From positions 1 through 58,357 of the forward strand of contig DGTP01000017.1 in the NCBI GenBank assembly GCA_002394335.1: 58,357 nucleotides of DNA, read 5' to 3'. The stretch comes from Bacteroidales bacterium UBA4333. Its GTDB lineage: Bacteria > Bacteroidota > Bacteroidia > Bacteroidales > Paludibacteraceae. The position numbers and the translations under genes were made by a program. The notes under the pieces are model-generated. The model saw nothing but the letters and a program-made list of their open reading frames with translations. It made no database searches and was not told the origin of the DNA. The stretch's first letter is position 1. The number at the start of each line of letters is the position of its first letter. This document shows, piece by piece, positions 24,004 to 30,550 of the stretch.

Positions 24004-24115
24004 AACAAAAGTGCGAGTCTCTTATCGCGCAACCAAGGCAGCCCTGCAAGGAAACCTTTGTCCATTCTAAGAAACTCACACAAATTCGTGTAAGCATCTA
24101 TTATGAATGGACAAA
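24004..24115 (-). promoter_or_regulatory. attenuator-like leader with competing helices
   Basis: On the minus strand, helix A (24105-24115 with 24057-24067, 11 perfect bp, TTTGTCCATTC) encloses a small hairpin (24088-24094 with 24075-24081). The alternative helix pairs 24068-24081 with 24011-24024 (14 bp with two G-U pairs) and is followed directly by TTTTGTT, as in a terminator. Segment 24075-24081 cannot be in both. The G-U pairs point to the minus strand. It ends 21 bases before the DUF4468 gene. Confidence 0.55.
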
Positions 24116-24337
24116 AACATACCTATAGATATGCTGCCATATGTATTATTTCAGAGCTTTATTTCCGTCAGTTTTGCAGGGCTTTCGGTTTACGCGAAAT
24201 AATAGTAATGCTTATTATTTTAATATGTTATCGCGCAACGCTTTGCGCTTGTTTTATGTCCTTCTGTTTAACGTCAGAGAGTGACGATATTTTCTTCTTT
24301 ATTTTGCCATCAGTTGGCGTTGTTCGCTGAGGGTATA
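24116..24337. other. intergenic, upstream part of the DUF4468 leader
   Basis: About 220 bases with no supported gene. Small minus-strand hairpins are visible: GCGCAA-AGCG-TTGCGC near 24235 and CGTCA-CTCTC-TGACG near 24275. No promoter with both boxes was found, so where the leader begins is open. Confidence 0.4.
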
Positions 24338-24691
24338 TTACGCCGTTGCTGCGTCATAGACGTAATTTCTGTATAACCACTCGCCGTTGATATTGGCTTG
24401 CGTTTTGTCTATGCTCTGTATCGGCGAAAACGAGATTAAGTTGTTAGAATAGCGCGTTAAATACTTTAGCGTTTCAACCGATGCTAACTCGCGCAACTCT
24501 TTGCGGACAATAGAAGATATCGCCTTATACTCCTTAGGCGTATAAAGCAACTTGACAATCTCCAACTTCTTTTGGGAATAGTACACTTTCACCTTGTTTT
24601 GCTCTATTGTCAAAACGCCCAGACTTAACCGCTCTTTAATCTCCGGACGGATGTCTGCGTAAATAATGCTGTATTGAAGATTATTTTCCAT
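24338..24691 (-). CDS. DUF3037-like small protein next to HipA-like protein
   Basis: A 117-residue protein beginning MENNLQYSIIYADIRPEIKE with KVYYSQKKLEIVKLL in the middle. Size, the opening YSII strand and its place directly after a HipA_2-like gene suggest the DUF3037 family, which is typically encoded beside HipA_2; the match is by eye. It overlaps the HipA-like gene by 11 bases, so both are made from one transcript. Confidence 0.6.
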   Translation of the reverse strand: MENNLQYSIIYADIRPEIKERLSLGVLTIEQNKVKVYYSQKKLEIVKLLYTPKEYKAISSIVRKELRELASVETLKYLTRYSNNLISFSPIQSIDKTQANINGEWLYRNYVYDAATA

Positions 24692-25487
24692 AATTACTGT
24701 TCGATTTTAAACATTCCACAAAATTCTCCCATGTGGTTCTCAACCATTCCGGAGAGAATAATTCTTCTGCTTTGCTCTCAATTTTATTAACAGGAACAGC
24801 CCATTCTTTCGGCATTCCGGCTAATAACCCCACTTGTTTTTTGCTACGATTGATACATGGTAAATAATCTTTTTCTAATTCTTCTACCGCCTTTTCTAAC
24901 TGCTTCGATGAGACAGATTTGACAATATGTGCAAATATATCTGCGCCAAGAATACTATCCGTTTCTGTCAGTTGCGACATAGGAAAATCAAAAGTCACGT
25001 TATTCAGTATTCCTCCATAGTCTATGGATATCAAACGTTCGTTTTCTATATCATACAGCAAATTCGCATTGTTATACGTGCGATCCTCATTGGCTATCCA
25101 GAAGTCAAAAAGGGCGATTTTGAGTAATTGGTACAAGGTATTCGCATTTGCTTCCACTTGACGGAAAGTTGTCGGTGTAATATCTATAACACCTTCTATT
25201 TTCTTGAAGCCGATAGATGGAGCAGATGAACTATGCGAAGCGGTCACTGATGCCCAATGCGCCGGCATAATCTGCAACAAGGCGAATGACGGAGTGTCGA
25301 TTCTCCAAGCCTCTGCAAACACGGCTCCAATATACTCGCAAGCCAGTTTATAGGCTATAGTAGCATTCGGGCGCATGTACTTGCAAATATACTGCTGCGT
25401 ATCCGAGCACAATACCAACACAGGTAAATCACCTGTCATGTATTGCTTGGATATTTCCTGAATACTATGTAAATGCTGTATTTCCAT
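24681..25487 (-). CDS. HipA-like kinase domain protein (HipA_2 type)
   Basis: A 268-residue protein resembling the short HipA_2 family. The kinase-like core is visible in ICKYMRPNATIAYKLACEYI (nucleotide-binding Lys region), FDFWIANEDRTYNNANLLY (catalytic loop with D and N) and ISIDYGGIL (metal-binding Asp). HipA proteins of toxin modules phosphorylate GltX, but the targets of this short group are not established. The start MEIQHLHSIQEI at 25487 is fixed by the promoter 22 bases upstream; an earlier Met would lie in it. It pairs with the DUF3037-like gene. Confidence 0.75.
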   Translation of the reverse strand: MEIQHLHSIQEISKQYMTGDLPVLVLCSDTQQYICKYMRPNATIAYKLACEYIGAVFAEAWRIDTPSFALLQIMPAHWASVTASHSSSAPSIGFKKIEGVIDITPTTFRQVEANANTLYQLLKIALFDFWIANEDRTYNNANLLYDIENERLISIDYGGILNNVTFDFPMSQLTETDSILGADIFAHIVKSVSSKQLEKAVEELEKDYLPCINRSKKQVGLLAGMPKEWAVPVNKIESKAEELFSPEWLRTTWENFVECLKSNSNYGK

Positions 25488-25508
25488 CGTCTTTGCAACT
25501 TTCGGCTG

Positions 25509-25540
25509 CAAAGTTACTGATTTTTTTTGACATATGCAAG
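25509..25540 (-). promoter_or_regulatory. promoter of the HipA-like/DUF3037-like pair
   Basis: CTTG, 20 bases, TAACTTTG on the minus strand. Confidence 0.7.
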
Positions 25541-25619
25541 GGTTCGGGGACTTTTTTGCCAAATAGGATGCAATTATCCCTTTTTTGTTCTCTCTTGCCG
25601 ATTATTAAGACGCCCCCCT

Positions 25620-25652
25620 AAGACAAAAGCAAGTGACATTTCTGCCACTTGC
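25620..25652 (-). terminator. terminator after the BRO/DinD-like gene
   Basis: A 10-bp stem GCAAGTGGCA/TGTCACTTGC on the minus strand with loop GAAA, then TTTTGTCTT. It insulates the HipA-like pair from the genes above. Confidence 0.9.
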
Positions 25653-25661
25653 CTTTGTAAT

Positions 25662-26531
25662 CTATTTATCTTCCTTATCATCGGACGGTAATTCTTCTGC
25701 TTTGCTTTCTTCTAACGGACGGATGTGGTCCGAAGCGCGTTCAGATGAAATGACGGAATGACCTAAACGACTCTCAATGTCCGCACGGGCGTTACGAGCG
25801 ACCTCGCCACCTTCTTTGGCAGTCTGGCGACTCTGAGCCATGCCTTTTGGATTACGCTGACGAGATATTTCCGTGGCAGTCACTTCGGCAAGCGTATTCA
25901 GGGCCAACTCCACATTCGTCATGTTATCACGCAAGTTCTCTTTGGTCAGACCTTTGTGGCGTTTGTATTCACCGGTGGTCATTCCGCTCCAAGCCTGCGT
26001 GAGGACATTCGTGAGAATCGCAAAATCCTTCTGCTCCGTTACACCGGAACGCTTCCATTCATCGGTCAACTCTTTGCGCATCTCAATGGAGCGCATCCTT
26101 TCGTTAATCCATTTGTCGGAATAACCTTGGCGGCGATAGTCCTCCACTGCCATTTGGAAGCTCAGCTCCGGATCTATCATCTGGTCTATGCGCTGTTCGC
26201 CTAACTTAGCCAACCACTGTTTGACAGGCTCCGCTTTCTTGGATGGGATAGACTGAATGAGACGGAAAATACCTTGTAAATCAGCCGCTTGAACTTTTCT
26301 CCGTTTTCCATCAAAAGCTCTCATTTCAACAGGGGTACAAATTGTACCCCACTTGGAATCTAATTCCGAATCACGTGCGCGCATTTTCTTAATGTATTGC
26401 TTGACATCGGCACTATCCGTTAACACTTGTACTATATCTACAATAGAGAAATAGTACTTTTCCTGCTCGGCGTCCCACACAATGCGAACACGCTTTCCTT
26501 CAAAGAGTTGTATGGCAAAATTATCGTCCAT
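25662..26531 (-). CDS. BRO-N / DinD-like protein
   Basis: A 289-residue protein. Residues 1-110 match the BRO-N fold used in phage antirepressors and in DinD (FEGKRVRIVWDAEQEKYYFS, VVDIVQVLTDSADVKQYIK, LIQSIPSKKAEPVKQWLAKL). The rest is the helical extension seen in DinD-like chromosomal proteins (QMAVEDYRRQGYSDKWINER; AWSGMTTGEYKRHKGL). DinD is a DNA-damage-inducible RecA inhibitor in E. coli; function here is inferred only from family. The acidic tail is low-complexity. A good terminator follows. No standard promoter is seen in the 44 bases upstream, so it may be co-transcribed with the four-helix-bundle gene. Confidence 0.75.
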   Translation of the reverse strand: MDDNFAIQLFEGKRVRIVWDAEQEKYYFSIVDIVQVLTDSADVKQYIKKMRARDSELDSKWGTICTPVEMRAFDGKRRKVQAADLQGIFRLIQSIPSKKAEPVKQWLAKLGEQRIDQMIDPELSFQMAVEDYRRQGYSDKWINERMRSIEMRKELTDEWKRSGVTEQKDFAILTNVLTQAWSGMTTGEYKRHKGLTKENLRDNMTNVELALNTLAEVTATEISRQRNPKGMAQSRQTAKEGGEVARNARADIESRLGHSVISSERASDHIRPLEESKAEELPSDDKEDK

Positions 26532-26535
26532 TTTT

Positions 26536-26575
26536 ATGATTAAAGATTAAAGAATAAGGAATAAGGAATAAAGAC
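26536..26575. repeat. word repeat (GGAATAA type)
   Basis: GATTAAAGATTAAAGAATAA continuing into GGAATAAGGAATAAAG fills the whole gap between the BRO-like and four-helix-bundle genes. Confidence 0.6.
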
Positions 26576-26971
26576 TTAAATGCTTCGTCTATAGTCGCTA
26601 TCCTTATTATCGTTGCCTTCCGGCACTATATGTTGTCTAAAATTATACACTCTTTTTTGCAAACTCTCTATATGCGTAATCATCGAATAGTAATTCTCCG
26701 TACTAATATATGCGCGGCGATATGCTATTTCGACTTGTGTCTCTAACTCATAGAGCGAACCCAACGCTATTGCCAGAAACCGTGAAAAATCGCGATCACT
26801 ATCCTTACCGGAACCTTCAGCTATGTTAGACGGCACAGACACGGCTGCACGCTGCATCTGCGATGCAAGACCGTACACTTCACTTTTAGGAAAAGCGTCT
26901 GTCATGACGTACACCGTGTCTGCCAATTCTACGGAGTCTATCCATATATCTAACTTGCGAAAATTATGCAT
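26576..26971 (-). CDS. four-helix-bundle protein (23S rRNA-intervening-sequence family)
   Basis: A 131-residue helical protein with the family signature (FRKLDIWIDSVELADTVYV, YGLASQMQRAAVSVPSNIAE, GSLYELETQVEIAYR). Members were first found in intervening sequences of spirochaete 23S rRNA and are also common as free chromosomal genes, often in accessory regions. Molecular function is unknown. It lies between a repeat-filled gap and the tkt 3' region, about 70 bases below tkt. Confidence 0.85.
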   Translation of the reverse strand: MHNFRKLDIWIDSVELADTVYVMTDAFPKSEVYGLASQMQRAAVSVPSNIAEGSGKDSDRDFSRFLAIALGSLYELETQVEIAYRRAYISTENYYSMITHIESLQKRVYNFRQHIVPEGNDNKDSDYRRSI

Positions 26972-26990
26972 TGATCCGCTAGTTCATTTT

Positions 26991-27040
26991 CATCTTTATT
27001 CTTTCAGCGAAGCGATCCTTACTCCTTCAGCGAAGCGGTC
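26991..27040. repeat. two-unit CAG-palindrome-CGGTC repeat after tkt
   Basis: Two 23-base units on the + strand, CTTTATTCTTT-CAGCGAAGCGATC and CTTACTCCTT-CAGCGAAGCGGTC, differ at a few positions. The final CGGTC overlaps the tkt stop codon by two bases. It has the same format as the array after pfp. Confidence 0.65.
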
Positions 27041-29048
27041 AGAGAAGTTTCTTTACTTGGTCATAGACGTTCTGGGCGGTGAAACCGAGTTTCTCGTCGA
27101 GGACCTTGTACGGGGCGGAGAAACCGAAGGAGTTGAGACCCCAGATGGCACCGTTTTCGCCGACGAGACCTTCGAGGGTGCAAGGCAGGCCTGCGGTCAT
27201 ACCGAAACGCTTGATACCCTTCGGGAGGACGGAGTCTTGGTACTCTTGGGGCTGCTCACGGAAGAGACCTTCGGACGGCACACTGACGATCTGCAGGCGG
27301 ATTCCTTCTGCACGGAGCAGCTCGGCACCGGCGAGAAGAGTTGAAACCTCCGAACCGGAAGCCAAGAGGACTACCTGCGGGTTCTCATCTTTGGAGACGA
27401 TGTATGCGCCTTTGCGGAAGCCTTCGAGGTTGACGTTAGGCACCGGAGCGATGTCCTGACGGCTGAGAATGAGGGCTGTCGGGGTTGCGGTGTTCTCTAT
27501 TGCCAAACGCCATGCGAGGGTGGTCTCCTCGGCATCCGCCGGACGGAGAACGAGCATGGAGGGCTTGCCGGAATGGTTGTGCAGTTTCTCCATGAGACGG
27601 ATCTGCGCCTCTTGCTCCACAGGCTCGTGGGTCGGACCGTCTTCGCCGACACGGAAGGCGTCGTGGCTCCAGATGAATTTCACAGGAAGTTCCATGAGGG
27701 CAGCCATGCGGACTGCGGGTTTCATATAGTCGCTGAAGACGAAGAACGTACCGCAGGCAGGGATGATACCGCCGTGGAGTGCCATACCGATCATGACGCA
27801 TGCCATGGTGAGTTCGGACACACCGGCTTGCAGGAACTGACCGGAGAAATCGCCTTTCTTGAAGGCGTGGGTCTTCTTCAAGAAACCGTCGGTCTTGTCG
27901 CTATTACTCAAGTCGGCGGACGAAACAATCATATTGCCTACGTTCTCTGCAAGGAAACCGAGTACAACGCCGCTGGCGTTACGGGTAGCCGCACCTGCTT
28001 TCTGCTGGATGAGAGACCAATCAATGCAGGGCGTCTCGCCGGACATGAAGGTCTCGTATTCGTTTGCTGCCAGCGGGTTAGCCTGCTTCCATTCGTAGTA
28101 CGCCTCGTATTTCTTGTTGCACAACTCGCGCAACTCGGCCGCGCGGTCGTCGTACAGTTTCTTCACTTCGGGGAAGATCTGGAACGGGTCTTCGGGGTTG
28201 CCACCGAGGTGTTCGATTGTCTTTTCGAAGGATGCACCGGCTTTGGAGAGCGGTGCGCCGTGGGTGGAGCACTTGCCTTCCCAGTTCTCGCCTTCGGCGG
28301 TCACGCAGCCCTTGCCCATGGTTGTATGACCGATGATGAGGGACGGCTCTCCTTTGTGGGCTTTCGCTTTGATGATGGCTTCACGAATAGCGTCGGGGTT
28401 GTTGCCCGGAATCTCCTGCACGTACCAGCCCCATGCCTTGTATTTGGCAGCTACGTCTTCGGAGGTCACTTCGCCGCAACCCGTGGAGAGCTGGATGGTG
28501 TTCGAGTCATAGAACATAACGAGGTTGTCGAGTCCGAGGTGTCCTGCCAAACGGCCTGCACCCTGTGAAATCTCCTCCTGCACGCCGCCGTCGGAGATGA
28601 AAGCATAGATAGTCGGGTTGTGGATCTCTCCGTAACGTTGATTGAACCACTTAGCGGCGATGGCTGCACCAACCGCAAAGGTGTGTCCCTGACCGAGCGG
28701 ACCGGAGGTGTTCTCAATCATCCGCTCAATCTCACGCTCTGGGTGTCCGGGCGTCACCGAACCCCATTGACGGAGGTTCTGGAGGTCTTCGAGCGTGAAC
28801 TTGCCTGCCAAGCAGAGCTGTCCGTAGAGCATCGGAGCCATGTGACCCGGATCCAAGAAGAAACGGTCGCGTGCTTCCCAACCCGGATTCTCCGGGTCGT
28901 ATTCAAGGAACTCACTGAAGAGCACATTGATAAAGTCTGCACCACCCATAGCACCGCCCGGGTGTCCACTCTTTGCTTTCTCTACTGCGGCTGCCGCCAA
29001 AATACGGATGTTATCCGCTGCACGATTCAAAACTTGTGTCGAATTCAT
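27039..29048 (-). CDS. tkt: transketolase
   Basis: Transfers two-carbon units between sugar phosphates in the pentose phosphate pathway with thiamine diphosphate. The 669-residue length is typical. HPGGAMGGAD is at about residue 29, the TPP-binding stretch ISDGGVQEEISQGAGRLAGH near 150, the pyrimidine domain (SADLSNSDKT, GVSELTMACVMIGMALHGG) in the middle, and THEPVEQEAQIR with the substrate-binding region later. The TPP motif starts SDG rather than GDG. A direct repeat abuts the stop codon. No strong promoter with 20-base spacing was found in the 129 bases upstream. Confidence 0.95.
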   Translation of the reverse strand: MNSTQVLNRAADNIRILAAAAVEKAKSGHPGGAMGGADFINVLFSEFLEYDPENPGWEARDRFFLDPGHMAPMLYGQLCLAGKFTLEDLQNLRQWGSVTPGHPEREIERMIENTSGPLGQGHTFAVGAAIAAKWFNQRYGEIHNPTIYAFISDGGVQEEISQGAGRLAGHLGLDNLVMFYDSNTIQLSTGCGEVTSEDVAAKYKAWGWYVQEIPGNNPDAIREAIIKAKAHKGEPSLIIGHTTMGKGCVTAEGENWEGKCSTHGAPLSKAGASFEKTIEHLGGNPEDPFQIFPEVKKLYDDRAAELRELCNKKYEAYYEWKQANPLAANEYETFMSGETPCIDWSLIQQKAGAATRNASGVVLGFLAENVGNMIVSSADLSNSDKTDGFLKKTHAFKKGDFSGQFLQAGVSELTMACVMIGMALHGGIIPACGTFFVFSDYMKPAVRMAALMELPVKFIWSHDAFRVGEDGPTHEPVEQEAQIRLMEKLHNHSGKPSMLVLRPADAEETTLAWRLAIENTATPTALILSRQDIAPVPNVNLEGFRKGAYIVSKDENPQVVLLASGSEVSTLLAGAELLRAEGIRLQIVSVPSEGLFREQPQEYQDSVLPKGIKRFGMTAGLPCTLEGLVGENGAIWGLNSFGFSAPYKVLDEKLGFTAQNVYDQVKKLL

Positions 29049-29177
29049 GATAGTAATATTTTGTTTATTTTTATTCTTTGTATTGGTGTAGCATTGGCTT
29101 AACCTCAGCTTTGACCGTCGTTCGACCGTCGATATTGAAAGGTATTTTAACAGTTACAATCTCCTCTACAAATTCCG

Positions 29178-29900
29178 TTAAAATCTCCAGCCGATGTAGT
29201 AGTTCACTCCCCAGCCGATGTTATCCCTGTCACCGAAGCCCGGAATATAGATGGGGTGTATCTCATTGATAAGAGCCATATCGCTCTGGCGTGTGAAGAG
29301 ACATTTGAGTCGTCCCATCCATCCCATATACAACGCTCCGCCGTCTTTTCCCGTAGTTTTGGAGTTGCGTCCTTCCACTTTGCAAATCTCCACTTGGCAC
29401 CCCGCCACGATCTCTCCCCAACAGTCTGCCCGTACACCGCGAGGGTCACTTGTGAGAGTGGAAGCCTCAGTGGAAGAGTTTGCCGGTGTAAGGTGGTGTG
29501 AATAGCCTTGCACGGACGTTCCCAGACGTACACCGATCAAGAGTGCGTGGGGCGATTCGGGGTGTTTCTTGAGCGGATGTATGTCACAACCTATACGCAT
29601 AAATCCCCCGTGTCCGTTATACGCTATACTATCTCCGCGCGATGTGTTACCGCCGGAGTATCCCAGTTCGAGAGTCGGATAGAAACGGTTTGCCAACCGC
29701 ACATTAGCCGCCAGTTCATAGTGCTGGATCTGCCATTTGTTAGCAGCCGGCATTATGATGGGCGAGGCTATGTCCAGTTTGATCTGAGTGCCGCCGTAAA
29801 TGCTGTCGTTACGCGCAAAAGAAGAAGGAATAAGAAGCAAGGAAAAAAGACTAAACAATATTAGCCGACGGAAAGAAGTCTTTAATCCCTGAACGAACAT
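29178..29900 (-). CDS. DUF6048-like outer-membrane protein
   Basis: A 240-residue exported protein with a signal peptide (about residues 1-29, LILFSLFSLLLIPSSFA) and beta-rich sequence ending in aromatic residues (NYYIGWRF), as in outer-membrane barrels. It resembles the Bacteroidota family DUF6048; function unknown. It lies 26 bases below the DUF7935-like gene, with which it is probably co-transcribed. Confidence 0.65.
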   Translation of the reverse strand: MFVQGLKTSFRRLILFSLFSLLLIPSSFARNDSIYGGTQIKLDIASPIIMPAANKWQIQHYELAANVRLANRFYPTLELGYSGGNTSRGDSIAYNGHGGFMRIGCDIHPLKKHPESPHALLIGVRLGTSVQGYSHHLTPANSSTEASTLTSDPRGVRADCWGEIVAGCQVEICKVEGRNSKTTGKDGGALYMGWMGRLKCLFTRQSDMALINEIHPIYIPGFGDRDNIGWGVNYYIGWRF

Positions 29901-29926
29901 GGCGGACTATTCTTTTAGCGAATCCA

Positions 29927-30466
29927 TTACATTAGTTCTTTCGCCTCTTTTTTCAAATCCTCCAGCGCCTTGTCGGTCGGCGTGACGCCATTCTCGGCAT
30001 AAGCTTTGACGAGGGCTGTTGCATACGTCTGCGAGGTCGCCTCAGGCGGCAGTTGCGAAGCGATGGAGATGACGAAAGCCGCCATCTGATCGCGTGCATT
30101 CACAATCTCGTCCCAGACCTCCTCGGAGACATAGACCTGCTGGCTCTGGTTATGGTCAAACTCCACGCGGATTGTCTGGAGCAGGTATTGCTGTGTCTGC
30201 AACAGCGACCAGTTGGTCAGCGCAGCCGGATCCTTCTGGCGCAAATCCAGGAGCAGGTGCTCCGGTTTGGTACGCTCCAAGAATAAAGTCAGACGCTCGT
30301 AGGCGCGCAAGCGAATGGGAGAGATAGCCTTCTGCGACTCCCGTTTCAACTCCCACTGACGCTTGCGCTCCTCGTTGCGGAACTGCGAATGTTGTATCAT
30401 CCATAGACCCGCAAAAATCACAACCGCCAGCAGAATAACCAAAACTATCGTTGTTGTAGTATTCAT
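29927..30466 (-). CDS. DUF7935-like single-pass membrane protein
   Basis: A 179-residue protein with one membrane helix at residues 6-24 (VLVILLAVVIFAGLWMI), then a charged linker and a helical domain (RLRAYERLTLFLERTKPEHL; EEVWDEIVNARDQMAAFV). It matches the general layout of a Bacteroidota family annotated as DUF7935; function unknown. The start MNTTTTIV is fixed by a perfect promoter 23 bases upstream. Confidence 0.65.
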   Translation of the reverse strand: MNTTTTIVLVILLAVVIFAGLWMIQHSQFRNEERKRQWELKRESQKAISPIRLRAYERLTLFLERTKPEHLLLDLRQKDPAALTNWSLLQTQQYLLQTIRVEFDHNQSQQVYVSEEVWDEIVNARDQMAAFVISIASQLPPEATSQTYATALVKAYAENGVTPTDKALEDLKKEAKELM

Positions 30467-30489
30467 TGCTGTTGTAATTAATTCGGGCA

Positions 30490-30521
30490 CAAAGATACAA
30501 AGAATTTTTGAAATCTCCAAA
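30490..30521 (-). promoter_or_regulatory. promoter of the DUF7935-DUF6048 pair
   Basis: A perfect match on the minus strand: TTTG, 20 bases, TATCTTTG. Confidence 0.85.
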
Positions 30522-30550
30522 TAATAGTTATTATTTGCGCCGATTTTGGG

